From NCBI GenBank assembly GCA_963756975.1, contig CAVWPS010000002.1, positions 1,240,001 to 1,304,000 of the forward strand: a stretch of 64,000 nucleotides of DNA. The letters are read 5' to 3'. Source of the stretch: CAVRQM01 sp963756975. GTDB taxonomy: Bacteria; Pseudomonadota; Alphaproteobacteria; Acetobacterales; Acetobacteraceae. This document shows positions 16,924 to 27,473 of the stretch, one piece after another. The notes under the pieces were generated by a model, which was not told the origin of the DNA, did not search any database, and was given only the letters and a program-made list of their open reading frames with translations. Each line of letters opens with the position of its first letter. The first letter of the stretch is position 1. Both the position numbers and the translations under genes were made by a program.

Positions 16924-17697
16924 ATGAAGTCGCTTGTCGGGATCAGCTGCTGTGCCAAGCCGGTCGGCGTGTACGCCATGCCGAGCCACGCCGCTTCCGA
17001 CACCTACATCCGCGCCACCGCGTGCCTGGTCGGCGCCACGCCGATCCTGCTGCCGGCGGACGAGACGGCGACCGACGTCACCACGATCCTGAGGCATATC
17101 GACGGGCTGATCCTGACCGGCAGCCGCAGCAACGTGCAGCCCTGCCTGTACGGCGGGCCGGAGCATTGCGCGGGCACGCCGGAGGATGCGGCGCGGGATG
17201 CGGTGACGCTGCCGCTGCTGCGCGCCGCGATCGCGCGCGGCGTGCCGGTGCTGGCGATCTGCCGGGGCCTGCAGGAAATGAACGTCGCGCTCGGCGGCAC
17301 GCTGCACCAGCGGTTGCAGGATTTGCCGGGCCGCATCGACCACTCGACGCCGCTGCAGGCCAACCCCGGCGTGCGCACGGGATTGGCGCACCGGATCGAC
17401 ATCGTCGCCGGCTCATGGCTGCACCGCACGGTCGGCGCGCGCACGCTGGCGGTGAACTCGCTGCACAACCAGGGCATCGACCGGCTCGCTCCGGGCCTGG
17501 TCGCCGAGGCCTGTGCCCCGGACGGCACCGTCGAGGCGATCCGGGTCGTGACGGCGCGCGGCTTCGCGGTCGGCGTGCAGTGGCATCCGGAGTTCGACTG
17601 GGAACGCGACGCGGCCAGCCGGGCGATCTTCGCCGCGTTCGGCCACGCGGTCGCGGCGTACGCGGCACCCGCCGAGGGCAGATTGGCCGCCGACTGA
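16924..17697 (+). CDS. gamma-glutamyl-gamma-aminobutyrate hydrolase-like class I glutamine amidotransferase
   Basis: A 257-residue peptidase C26 protein related to PuuD, which hydrolyses gamma-Glu-GABA in putrescine breakdown. The nucleophile Cys113 is in LAICRGLQEMNVALGG and the catalytic His in GVQWHPEFDW; the GLILTGSRSNVQP loop is the oxyanion region. No other putrescine genes (puuA, B, C) are nearby, so the substrate may be another gamma-glutamyl compound. It lies 16 bases upstream of the antiporter gene. Confidence 0.87.
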   Translation: MKSLVGISCCAKPVGVYAMPSHAASDTYIRATACLVGATPILLPADETATDVTTILRHIDGLILTGSRSNVQPCLYGGPEHCAGTPEDAARDAVTLPLLRAAIARGVPVLAICRGLQEMNVALGGTLHQRLQDLPGRIDHSTPLQANPGVRTGLAHRIDIVAGSWLHRTVGARTLAVNSLHNQGIDRLAPGLVAEACAPDGTVEAIRVVTARGFAVGVQWHPEFDWERDAASRAIFAAFGHAVAAYAAPAEGRLAAD

Positions 17698-17713
17698 TTC
17701 CGGGGCGCGCGTC

Positions 17714-19282
17714 GTGATCGTTTTCGAACTGACGGTGGGGCTGCTGTTCGCGGGCGTCATGCTCGCGCTGCTGGCCGGCCGGATCGGATTGCCGTTCCCC
17801 GCCCTGCTCGCGATCGGCGGTGCCGCCCTGGCGCTGGTCCCCGGCATGCCGGACGTCTCGGTCGAACCCGGCTTCGTGCTCGCCCTGTTCGTCGCGCCCC
17901 TGCTGCTCGACGCCGCGTTCGACACCAGCCTGCGCGACCTGCGGGAAAACTGGCGGCCGGTCGGGACATTGGTGTTCGCCGCCGTCACCGTCACCACGAT
18001 GGCGGTCGCCGTGGTGGCCCGCGCATTGCTGCCCGACCTGCCCTGGCCGGCGGCGATCGCACTCGGTGCCATCGTGGCCCCACCGGACGCCTCGGCCGCG
18101 ACGGCCGTGCTGCGCCGGCTGCATCCGCCGCACCGCATCCTGGTCATCCTCGAAGGCGAAAGCCTGCTGAACGACGCGACCGCGCTGCTGATCTTCCGGG
18201 TCGCCCTGGTGGTGCTGGCCGGGACCCATTCCGTCTGGGTCACGGGCGGGCTGTCGGTGTTCTCCTGCGTCGCGGGCGTCGTGGCCGGCCACGTGCTGGC
18301 GCGCGTCTACATCCGGCTGACGAGGACGGTCGAGGATCTCGCGATCCTGGTCACGCTCCAATTCCTCGGCACGTTCGGCCTGTGGCTGCTGGCCGACGCG
18401 CTCGAACTGTCGCCGATCCTGACGATGGTCGCCTACGCCATGACCCTCGCCCAGCACGGCTCCGGCCAAGTGGGCGCCCGGGCGAGGATCGTGTCGCTCG
18501 CGGTGTGGGAGGTGGTCGTCCTGGTGCTGACCGTGCTCGCGTTCATCCTGGTCGGGCTGCACCTGAAGGCGACGTGGGGGGCGCTCGGCGACAAATGGCC
18601 GGCGTTGCTGTTCGCCGGCACCGTGACCGCCACCGTGGTCGCGTCCCGGATGATCTGGGTGATGGGGTACAACCTCGCGGTCCAGCTCAAGAACCACCTG
18701 TTCGGCGCCGCGAAGATGCGCACGAAAATGCTGCCGACGTGGCGGGGCGGCGTGGTGGTCGGCTGGTGCGGCATGCGCGGGATCGTCACTTTGGCCGCCG
18801 CCCTCGCCCTGCCGAGCGACATGCCGCATCGCGAGCTGCTGGTGTTCACCGCGTTCTCGGTCGTGCTGGTGACGCTGGTCGTGCAGGGCCTGACGCTGCC
18901 GGCGGTGCTGCGGTGGGCGCGGCTGGCGGATGACGGGCCGGTCCAGGCCGAGGTGCGCCTCGCGCGCGCGGAGGCGGCGCGCGCGGCGGACGGGCTGCTG
19001 ACCATGGCGGAGCGGTCGCCCGCGCGCGACGTTCTGCGCGGCATCTATCGCCGCCGGATGGCCGAGGACGTGCCGGACGACACGACGCTGGCCGCGCTAC
19101 ACCTCGACGCGATCCAGGCGGAGCGCGCCGCGCTGGACGACCTGCGGGCGAGCGACCGCATCGGGGACCACGCGTTCCGCCAGGTCGAGGCCGAACTCGA
19201 CTGGGCCGAGGTTTCGGCCCAGCGGGAACGGGAGCGGGGCGAGACCGAACCGGACGAGCAGCAGCGCGGCGGCCCGCCGTAG
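17714..19282 (+). CDS. CPA1-family Na+/H+ antiporter
   Basis: 522 residues, GTG start. Twelve or so hydrophobic helices are followed by a charged cytoplasmic tail of about 115 residues (from VQAEVRLARAEAARA). Hallmarks of the CPA1/NhaP group: GAIVAPPDASAATAVLRRL and EGESLLNDATALL (the ND ion-binding pair), and WCGMRGIVTLAAALALP. Exchanges Na+ or K+ for H+ across the inner membrane. The rhodopsin in this window would supply the proton gradient it uses, but no direct link is shown. Confidence 0.92.
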   Translation: MIVFELTVGLLFAGVMLALLAGRIGLPFPALLAIGGAALALVPGMPDVSVEPGFVLALFVAPLLLDAAFDTSLRDLRENWRPVGTLVFAAVTVTTMAVAVVARALLPDLPWPAAIALGAIVAPPDASAATAVLRRLHPPHRILVILEGESLLNDATALLIFRVALVVLAGTHSVWVTGGLSVFSCVAGVVAGHVLARVYIRLTRTVEDLAILVTLQFLGTFGLWLLADALELSPILTMVAYAMTLAQHGSGQVGARARIVSLAVWEVVVLVLTVLAFILVGLHLKATWGALGDKWPALLFAGTVTATVVASRMIWVMGYNLAVQLKNHLFGAAKMRTKMLPTWRGGVVVGWCGMRGIVTLAAALALPSDMPHRELLVFTAFSVVLVTLVVQGLTLPAVLRWARLADDGPVQAEVRLARAEAARAADGLLTMAERSPARDVLRGIYRRRMAEDVPDDTTLAALHLDAIQAERAALDDLRASDRIGDHAFRQVEAELDWAEVSAQRERERGETEPDEQQRGGPP

Positions 19283-19289
19283 CGCGCCG

Positions 19290-21065
19290 CTATTTCGGCG
19301 CGATGTCGACCTTCAGCGACAGCTCGCGCAGCCGCGCGGCCGGCACCTCGGCCGGTGCGCCCATCATCAGATCCTCGCCCTGCTGGTTGAGCGGGAACAG
19401 GATCACCTCGCGGATGTTCGGCTCGTCGGCCAGCAGCATGACGATGCGGTCGATCCCCGGCGCCGACCCGCCGTGCGGCGGTGCGCCGAACCGGAACGCG
19501 CTCAGCATGCCGCCGAACCGCGCCTCGACCTCCTCCGGCGGGTAGCCGGCGATCGCGAACGCGCGGACCATGATGTCCGGCCGGTGGTTGCGGATGGCGC
19601 CGCTGCTGAGTTCGATGCCGTTGCAGACGATGTCGTACTGATACGCCTTGATGGTCAGCGGATCCTGCCCGTCCAGCGCCGCCATCCCGCCCTGCGGCAT
19701 CGAGAACGGGTTGTGCGAGAAGTCGATCTGCCCGGTGTCCTCGTTGCGCTCGTACATCGGGAAGTCGGTGATCCAGCAGAACCGGAACGTCCCCTGCTCG
19801 ATCAGGCCGAGATCGGTCGCGAGCCGCGTGCGCACGGCGCCGGCGAACTTCGCCGCCGTCTCCTCCGGCCCGGCGGCGAAGAACACGCTGTCGCCGGCCT
19901 TCGCCCCCGTCGCCGCGCGGATCGCCTCGGCGCGGTCGGGCTCGAGGTTTTTCGCGATCGGGCCTTTGGCACCGTCGGCCGCGAACTGGATGTACCCGAG
20001 CCCGCCGGCCCCCTGCTCGCGCGCCCAGTCGTTCAGCTTGTCGAAGAAGCCGCGCGGGTTGCCCGCCGTTCCCGGTGCGACGATCGCCCGCACGACGCCG
20101 TTCGACGCCGCGATCCGGGCGAACAGGCCGAAGCCGCTGCCCGCGAAATGCCGGGTGACGTCGGTGACGCGCAGCGGGTTGCGAAGGTCGGGCTTGTCGC
20201 TGCCGTAATCGCGCAGCGCGACGTCGTACGGGATGCGCACGAACGGTGCCGGATCGACCACGCGGCCGTCCGAGAACTCCTCGAACACGCCGGCCATGAT
20301 CGGCTCGATCGTCGCGAACACGTCATCCTGCGTGACGAACGCCATCTCGAAATCGAGCTGGTAGAATTCGCCCGGCGAGCGGTCGGCACGGCTCGCCTCG
20401 TCGCGAAAACACGGCGCGATCTGGAAGTAGCGGTCGAGGCCCGCGACCATGGCGAGCTGCTTGAACTGCTGCGGCGCCTGCGGCAGCGCGTAGAATTTTC
20501 CGGGATGCAGGCGTGCCGGCACCAGGAAGTCGCGCGCACCCTCGGGGCTCGACGCGGTCAGGATCGGCGTCTGGAACTCGGTGAAGCCGGCCTCGATCAT
20601 GCGGCGCCGGAAACTCGCGATCACGCCCGCGCGCAACATCATGTTGCGACGGACCTTGTCGCGCCGCAGGTCGAGGTAGCGGTATTTCAGCCGCGTCTCG
20701 TCCGAATACTTCTCGTCGCCCGCCACCTGCATCGGCAGCACGTCGGCCGAGGACTGGACCGCGACGGTCTGCGCCCGCACCTCGACCTCACCGGTCGGCA
20801 GGCGCGGGTTCACGGTCGACGGGCTTCGCAACACCACCTCGCCGGTCACGGTGATGACGCTCTCGACCCGCAGCGGATCGACCGCCGCGAACGCCTCCGA
20901 CCCGGCCGGGAAGACGCACTGCGTCAGCCCCGCGTGGTCGCGCAGGTCGATGAACAGCAGGCCGCCATGGTCGCGTTTGGCGTGGATCCAGCCCGACAGG
21001 CGAACGGTCGAGCCGGCGGTGTCCGCGCGCAGGGCGGCGCAGTCGTGGGTGCGGTAGGGGTGCAT
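19290..21065 (-). CDS. aspS: aspartate--tRNA(Asp/Asn) ligase
   Basis: A class II aminoacyl-tRNA synthetase of 591 residues with the bacterial AspRS layout: OB-fold anticodon domain (residues 1-110), catalytic core with FRDEASRADRSPGEFYQLDFEMAF (motif 2), GAD insertion domain in the middle, and motif 3 GSAPGIDRIVMLL near the end. The anticodon loop reads KRDHGGLLFIDLRD; His at this place (instead of Leu) is a known marker of non-discriminating enzymes that also charge tRNA-Asn, needing GatCAB. ATG 21065 fits the family start (MHPYRTHDCAALR); the frame stays open upstream to 21365 without homology. Confidence 0.95.
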   Translation of the reverse strand: MHPYRTHDCAALRADTAGSTVRLSGWIHAKRDHGGLLFIDLRDHAGLTQCVFPAGSEAFAAVDPLRVESVITVTGEVVLRSPSTVNPRLPTGEVEVRAQTVAVQSSADVLPMQVAGDEKYSDETRLKYRYLDLRRDKVRRNMMLRAGVIASFRRRMIEAGFTEFQTPILTASSPEGARDFLVPARLHPGKFYALPQAPQQFKQLAMVAGLDRYFQIAPCFRDEASRADRSPGEFYQLDFEMAFVTQDDVFATIEPIMAGVFEEFSDGRVVDPAPFVRIPYDVALRDYGSDKPDLRNPLRVTDVTRHFAGSGFGLFARIAASNGVVRAIVAPGTAGNPRGFFDKLNDWAREQGAGGLGYIQFAADGAKGPIAKNLEPDRAEAIRAATGAKAGDSVFFAAGPEETAAKFAGAVRTRLATDLGLIEQGTFRFCWITDFPMYERNEDTGQIDFSHNPFSMPQGGMAALDGQDPLTIKAYQYDIVCNGIELSSGAIRNHRPDIMVRAFAIAGYPPEEVEARFGGMLSAFRFGAPPHGGSAPGIDRIVMLLADEPNIREVILFPLNQQGEDLMMGAPAEVPAARLRELSLKVDIAPK

Positions 21066-21165
21066 GGGCGGGGTTGCATCGCGGGCGGGCGGGCGTGTCA
21101 AGCGGCGAACTCCGGCCGGCCTGCGCCGTTCGGTCTGACCGCGGCAAAAACGATGGTGTGCTCCG

Positions 21166-22542
21166 ATGAAGTCTGGCGCGGCTCCCCTGCTGATCGCAGC
21201 CCTTGTGGGCGGGGCCGCTCTGGCGCTGTCGCGGCCGGCACCGAAGCGGCGACGTGAGCGGACAGTCAGGGTCGTGGTCGTCGGGGCGGGGTTCGGCGGG
21301 CTGAACGCGGCGATGCGCCTCGCGGGGCGGCCGGGCGTCGACCTTACCGTGATCGACAGCCACAACCATCACCTGTTCCAGCCGCTGCTGTATCAAACGG
21401 CCACCGCGGCGCTGGCCCCGTCCGACATCGCCACCCCGTTGCGCGGCATCCTGCACCCTGGCGAGCGGACCCGCGTGCTGCTCGGCACCGTCACCGGCGT
21501 CGACACCGCATCGCGCGAGGTCGTGTGGGATGGCGGCCGGCTGCCCTACGACGAGCTGATCGTGGCCACCGGTTCGGTGCCGAGCTATTTCGGCCACGAC
21601 GATTGGGCACGGTCGGCACCGGGCCTGAAGACGCTCGACGACGCGATCCATCTGCGCCGGCGCATCCTGATGGCGTTCGAGCGCGCGGCCGGGGCCGGTA
21701 AGGCGGACAGGGCGCGCCTGCTGACGTTCGTCCTGATCGGGGCCGGGCCGACCGGCGTCGAGATGGCCGGCGCCATCGCCGAACTGGCGCAAGACCTCCT
21801 GACCCACGACTACGACCTGCCGGGTGCCAAGGCGCGGATCGTGCTGATCGAGGCGGGCGACCACGTGCTGCCGGAGTTTTCGCCCGACCTGCGGCGCAAC
21901 GCCGCGAACGCGTTGCGGGCGCTCGGCGTTGAAATCCGCACCGGGACGCGGGTGACTGGGATAGCGGACGGCGTAATCCACGTGCACGAAGACACGCTGG
22001 ACGCCGAGACGGTGATCTGGACGGCGGGCACGGCGGCGACGCCGGTCGCGGAGTGGCTCGGGGTAAAGCCCGCGCATGGCGGCCGGGTCGCGGTGCGGGC
22101 CGATTTGAGCGTCGGCGATCACCCGGAGATCCACGTCATCGGCGACGCGGCCCACCGCCAGGATCGTCGTGGCAAACCGTTGCCGGCGCTGGCCCCCGTC
22201 GCGAAGCAGCAGGGGAAATACGTCGCGAACGCCATCCTGCGCCGGTTGCGCGGGCAGCGTCCGCAGGCCGCGTTCGCCTACAGCGACTACGGGACGCTCG
22301 CCACCATCGGTCGCGGCCGCGCGGTGGCGGAGATCGGGCCGGTGCATCTGACCGGGCTGCCCGCGTGGGCGATGTGGGCCGGGGCGCACATCTTTTTCCT
22401 GATCGGTTTTCGCAACCGCGTGCTGGTCGGCACGGAATGGGCGCTCGCCTACCTCACCCGTCAGCGCACCGACCGCATCATCTCCGGCCCTGTCGAAGCC
22501 GTCGCACCGTCTCACGCAGCGTCGGCCGTCGCCTCCAGCTGA
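21166..22542 (+). CDS. ndh: type II NADH:quinone oxidoreductase
   Basis: A 458-residue single-subunit, non-pumping NADH dehydrogenase on the inner membrane. FAD site VVVGAGFGGLNAAMRL near residue 37, NADH site VLIGAGPTGVEMAGAIAEL near 190, the VIGDAAH flavin contact, and the quinone-site segment PALAPVAKQQGKYVANAI. The C-terminal part (AMWAGAHIFFLIGFRNRVLVG) is the amphipathic membrane anchor. An extra hydrophobic N-terminal stretch (residues 7-22) precedes the flavin fold and may be an additional anchor. Divergent from aspS by 100 bases; its 3' end overlaps the GntR gene by 31 bases. Confidence 0.93.
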   Translation: MKSGAAPLLIAALVGGAALALSRPAPKRRRERTVRVVVVGAGFGGLNAAMRLAGRPGVDLTVIDSHNHHLFQPLLYQTATAALAPSDIATPLRGILHPGERTRVLLGTVTGVDTASREVVWDGGRLPYDELIVATGSVPSYFGHDDWARSAPGLKTLDDAIHLRRRILMAFERAAGAGKADRARLLTFVLIGAGPTGVEMAGAIAELAQDLLTHDYDLPGAKARIVLIEAGDHVLPEFSPDLRRNAANALRALGVEIRTGTRVTGIADGVIHVHEDTLDAETVIWTAGTAATPVAEWLGVKPAHGGRVAVRADLSVGDHPEIHVIGDAAHRQDRRGKPLPALAPVAKQQGKYVANAILRRLRGQRPQAAFAYSDYGTLATIGRGRAVAEIGPVHLTGLPAWAMWAGAHIFFLIGFRNRVLVGTEWALAYLTRQRTDRIISGPVEAVAPSHAASAVASS

Positions 22543-23228
22543 CGCTGCCTCGCCACGTCCAGCAGCCGCCGCATCGCGGCCGCCGCGTGCTCCGGCTCGC
22601 GGGCGGTGATCGGGGCGACCACCGCCCGGTAGAACGACAGATCGTGGCGCGGCACCACGCCGCGCCCGGCCATGACCGAAAACGAGACGCGCAGCGCCGT
22701 CCGGATCGAGGTGCCGAGCGAGACGAACAGGCCGTTGCGGGTCGCGGCCATGACGGCGAGGTGAAACTCCGCCTCCGCCGCCGCCGCGAGATCCGGCGTG
22801 GCGAACGCCTCCTCGAGCGCGCCGAGGCGGCGGGCGATGTGGGCGTGGTCGTCGGCGTGCCCGAACTCGGCCGCGAGCGCGGCGGCGCGCGGTTCGAAGC
22901 AGCCGCGCAGCTCGAACAGGTCGCGCACGATCGCCGCGTCGAACTGCGTCCGCAGCCGCCACGTCAGAACGTCGGGGTCGAGCAGGTTCCAGGCGGCGAA
23001 CGGCAGCACGCGGGTGCCGAGCTTCGGGCCGACATCGAGCATCCTGCGCGCCACCAGCCGCTGCACCGCCTCGCGCACGGTCGAGCGGCTGACGCCGAAC
23101 AGCCGGCACAGCTCCGCCTCGACCGGCAGGGAGTCGCCGGGCCGGAACTCGCCGGCGACGATCCGCATCCCGAGCGTCTGCGCCAATTGCGCGCTCATCG
23201 TGGAGACGACCGCGTCGCGCTCCAACAT
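22512..23228 (-). CDS. GntR/FadR-family transcriptional regulator
   Basis: A 238-residue repressor-type protein: N-terminal winged helix (FRPGDSLPVEAELCRLFGVSRSTVREAVQRL, residues 27-57) and a C-terminal all-helical FCD domain. The FCD metal site is partly altered: AEAEFHLAV keeps one His with Glu in place of the usual Asp, while some later His positions are not obvious, so the effector may not need a metal. Divergent from the sugar importer and GH51 genes across a 104-base gap with an 8-bp direct repeat at the probable start of transcription, which makes it their likely regulator. Confidence 0.88.
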   Translation of the reverse strand: MLERDAVVSTMSAQLAQTLGMRIVAGEFRPGDSLPVEAELCRLFGVSRSTVREAVQRLVARRMLDVGPKLGTRVLPFAAWNLLDPDVLTWRLRTQFDAAIVRDLFELRGCFEPRAAALAAEFGHADDHAHIARRLGALEEAFATPDLAAAAEAEFHLAVMAATRNGLFVSLGTSIRTALRVSFSVMAGRGVVPRHDLSFYRAVVAPITAREPEHAAAAMRRLLDVARQRQLEATADAA

Positions 23229-23256
23229 TGTTCATCTCCCCCCACCGAGAAGGCGA

Positions 23257-23306
23257 TTGACTTCGCCCGCCCGCCGTTCCTAGGCTTTCATAAGATCATA
23301 AGATCA
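23257..23306 (+). promoter_or_regulatory. promoter with 8-bp direct-repeat operator for the arabinoside operon
   Basis: TTGACT (23257-23262) and TAGGCT (23281-23286) with an 18-base spacer form a plausible sigma70 promoter. Directly downstream, 23289-23306 reads cataagat twice plus ca, overlapping the expected transcription start. An AT-rich repeat there stands out from GC-rich surroundings and is the natural binding site for the divergent GntR protein. Inferred from position and pattern. Confidence 0.5.
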
Positions 23307-23332
23307 CGGGCTGGGGAGCAGAACAAACGTCG

Positions 23333-24396
<1,064 letters not shown>

Positions 24397-24412
<16 letters not shown>

Positions 24413-25287
24413 CCGGTCCGCGAGACGGCGCATGGGTCAACATGCTGTTCGTGTTGCCGTTCGTGATCGGCTACGCGCTGCTGCTGCTGTACCCGCTCGG
24501 CTACGGGCTATGGATGAGCCTCAACGATTACGATCTGCTGGGCGGCGACACGGTCTGGGTCGGCTGGAAGAATTTCGTCGACCTCTGGGCGGACCCGATC
24601 TTCATCGGCACCGTCCGCAATACCCTATTGTTCGTGCTGATGACCGTGCCGGTGTTCGTCGCCCTCGGCGTCGTGCTCGCGTTGGCGCTGAACCGGCGCA
24701 CGCGGCTTGCCGCCGTGCTGCGCTCGATCTTCTTCGGGACGTCGGTGCTGTCGGTCACCGTGACCACGCTGATCTGGCGGATGGTGCTGCTGCCGCACAC
24801 CGGCGGCGTCGCGAGCGCGCTGTCGCTGTTCGGCATCCCCGGCCCGGCGCTGCTGACCAACGCCAGCACGGCCCTGCCGGCGATCGCGGGCGTGACCGTC
24901 TGGTGGGGCATCGGGCTGCCGATGATGCTGGTGCTGGCGTCGCTGCAGCAGATCCCGGACGACATCTACGAGGCGGCGCGGCTCGACCATGCCGGCTGGT
25001 GGCGCACGCTGGCCCGCATCACGCTGCCGTCGATCAAGCGCACGCTGATCGTGGTCGTGGTGATCGAGATCATCCTGCAATTCCAGCTGTTCGGACAGGC
25101 GCAGCTGATGACGCAGGGCGGCCCGAACAACGCGTCGCGGCCGATCGTGCAGTTCGTCTACGAGAGCGGCTTTCGCGACTGGCGGCTCGGCTACGCGGCG
25201 GCGGCGGCGCAGGTGCTGTTCGCGTTCATGCTGGCGACCGCCGGGCTGCAATTCTGGCTCGGCCGCCGGCGCGCGGGCGAGCCATGA
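24397..25287 (+). CDS. sugar ABC importer permease (MalF/UgpA type)
   Basis: 296 residues, six membrane helices, with the EAA loop YEAARLDHAGWWRTLARITLPSI that docks on the ATPase (EAA...G...P). The ATG at 24397 lies inside the ATPase 3' end. Pairs with the next gene as heterodimeric channel of the inner membrane. The family (binding-protein-dependent transport, CUT1) imports di- and oligosaccharides. Confidence 0.92.
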
Positions 25288-26108
25288 AGACGCGGTTCGG
25301 CGACAATTTGCTGCTGGTGCTGGCGATCGCACTCGCCGTGCTGTGGCTCGCCCCGATCGCGTGGGTGATCGCGCTGTCGATCAAGCCGAACGACGTGCTG
25401 GTGCACAGCACGGGGCACATTCTGGCACCGCCGTTCACGACGGTGAACTACCGCGCCATCGTCGCCAACTCGTCCCTGTCGCGCTGGATCCTCAACAGCG
25501 TCATCGTCGCCGGGCTGCAGACGCTGTTCACGCTGATCCTGTGCTCGCTCGCGGGCTACGGCTTCTCCCGCACGCGCTTTCCCGGCCGGCCGGTCCTGTT
25601 CGCGATCGTGCTGGCCGGGCTCGCCGTGCCGGAACAGGCCGTCATCATCCCGCTGTTCAAACTGTTTGCAGACGCCGACTGGCACAACACCTACGCGGCG
25701 CTGATCCTGCCGCGCCTGGCCGCGCCGTTCGGCGTCTTCCTCATGGCGCAGTATTTCAGCGCCATCCCGCGCGACATCGAGGAGGCGGCGATGCTCGACA
25801 ACGCGTCGCGCCTGCGGATTTTCTGGCGCGTCATCCTGCCGCTTTCCATTCCGGCGCAGGCGACGCTCGGCATCTACACGTTCCTGGTCTGCTGGAACGA
25901 CTATCTGTGGCCGCTGATCTCGGCCACGCGGCCCGACATGTACACGCTCACCATCGGCCTCGCGTCCACGCAGACCAACTTCGCGCAGTCCGAGGGGCTC
26001 GGCTACCTGATGGCCGAGGCGGTTGCCGCCGGGCTGCCGGTGCTGATCCTCTACCTGTTCTTCCAGCGTCACATCGTGACCGCCGTCGCGGGCACGGCGC
26101 GACGCTGA
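25284..26108 (+). CDS. sugar ABC importer permease (MalG/UgpE type)
   Basis: 274 residues, six helices, EAA loop IEEAAMLDNASRLRIFWRVILPLS. The start overlaps the stop of the first permease (ATGA). CUT1-type partner subunit. Intact and family-sized. Confidence 0.92.
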   Translation: MKTRFGDNLLLVLAIALAVLWLAPIAWVIALSIKPNDVLVHSTGHILAPPFTTVNYRAIVANSSLSRWILNSVIVAGLQTLFTLILCSLAGYGFSRTRFPGRPVLFAIVLAGLAVPEQAVIIPLFKLFADADWHNTYAALILPRLAAPFGVFLMAQYFSAIPRDIEEAAMLDNASRLRIFWRVILPLSIPAQATLGIYTFLVCWNDYLWPLISATRPDMYTLTIGLASTQTNFAQSEGLGYLMAEAVAAGLPVLILYLFFQRHIVTAVAGTARR

Positions 26109-26139
26109 GACGGCTCGAAACCAAAAAAGGGAAACGTCC

Positions 26140-27459
26140 ATGCGGAAGTTCTTGGCCACCTGTGCCGCCATCGTCACGCTGACCGGCGCGCACATCGCCT
26201 TCGCCGACCCGGTGACCATCACGCTCGCGCGCTTCTTCGGGGCGTGCGAGGCCGATTACGGCACCAGCACCGACGTCGAGCACGCGCGCGGCGAGTGCGG
26301 GATCATCACGACGCTGGTCAACCGGTTCAACCAGCAGAACGCCGGCCAGATCGTCGTCCAGCCGCAGATCATCGAGTGGAACCCCTACTACGACACGATC
26401 ACCGCACGGCTGGTGTCGCACGACGTGCCGACGGTCGCGGTCATGCACATGTCGCAGATCGGCGATTTCGCGGCCCGCAAGCTGGTGATGCCGCTCGACG
26501 ACGTGTTCAAGGAAGCGGGCGTGGACGCGGGCGACTTCACCCCGGCGGCCAAGCGCGGCGTCACCATCGGCGATCACATGTACGCGCTGCCGTGGGACAC
26601 GCATTCCTGGCTGTGGCACGTGAACGTCGGGCTGATGAAGCAGGCCGGGCTGGTCGATGCGGACGGTCACGCGATCCTGCCCAAGACCGCCGAGGAGAGC
26701 GTCGCCGAAGCGACCAAATTCAAGGCCGCGACCGGCAAGCCGCTGTACGAGTTCGCGGCCCTGCCCGACGCCGCCAGCACGGCGCGCACGTTCTACACGC
26801 TGGTCGGCCAGCAGGGCGCCAACGTGTTCTCCGACGCGGGCAAGCCCGACTTCAACACGCCGGCGGCGCACGCGGCCGTCGAGTGGATGAGCAAGCTCTA
26901 TCAGGCCGGCGACATGAGCAAGCAGACCGACTACGCGGCCGCGACCGCCGGTTTCATGAACGGTGACGCGGGCATCTACATCAGCGGCACGTGGCTGATC
27001 GACACGTTCATGGAGAGCCAGGCCAAAGCGGGCTCCCCGCTGTCGTCCGGCTACGACGTGACCGCGTTCCCGACCCTGTACGGCAAACCCGCCGACTGGG
27101 CCGACGGCCATTCGTGGGTGTTGCTGCGCGGCGCCCTGACCCCCGAGAACAAGCCGGCGGTGCTGAAATTCCTGAAATACATGTACGACAACAACATCCA
27201 GTGGGCGCGCACCGGCCATCTGCCGATCCGGCAGTCGGTGATCGACAGCCCCGCCTTCCTCGACCTGCCGCACCGGCGTGAAATCGCGCGCATCTCGCAG
27301 GAGGCGCTGATCCTGCCGCACGACGTGCGCCGTCAGTTCGGCATTCAGTCCATCGTCAGCGAGGAGACCGAGAACGTCATGTCCGGCGCGAAGACGACCG
27401 ACGCGGCGCTGCAATCCATGCAGACCCGCACCGATACCCTGCTCGCCAACGCGCACTGA
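26140..27459 (+). CDS. sugar ABC importer solute-binding protein
   Basis: A 439-residue periplasmic binding protein (family 1). Signal peptide residues 1-22 (LATCAAIVTLTGAHIAFA) then the mature lobe with NRFNQQNAG, several aromatic residues likely to stack on sugar (SWLWHVN, GTWLIDTF) and a closing helix region. AAGGGAAA precedes ATG 26140. Followed 14 bases later by the GH51 gene, so the ligand is likely an arabinose-containing oligosaccharide. Confidence 0.92.
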   Translation: MRKFLATCAAIVTLTGAHIAFADPVTITLARFFGACEADYGTSTDVEHARGECGIITTLVNRFNQQNAGQIVVQPQIIEWNPYYDTITARLVSHDVPTVAVMHMSQIGDFAARKLVMPLDDVFKEAGVDAGDFTPAAKRGVTIGDHMYALPWDTHSWLWHVNVGLMKQAGLVDADGHAILPKTAEESVAEATKFKAATGKPLYEFAALPDAASTARTFYTLVGQQGANVFSDAGKPDFNTPAAHAAVEWMSKLYQAGDMSKQTDYAAATAGFMNGDAGIYISGTWLIDTFMESQAKAGSPLSSGYDVTAFPTLYGKPADWADGHSWVLLRGALTPENKPAVLKFLKYMYDNNIQWARTGHLPIRQSVIDSPAFLDLPHRREIARISQEALILPHDVRRQFGIQSIVSEETENVMSGAKTTDAALQSMQTRTDTLLANAH

Positions 27460-27473
27460 GAGAACGACACGAC

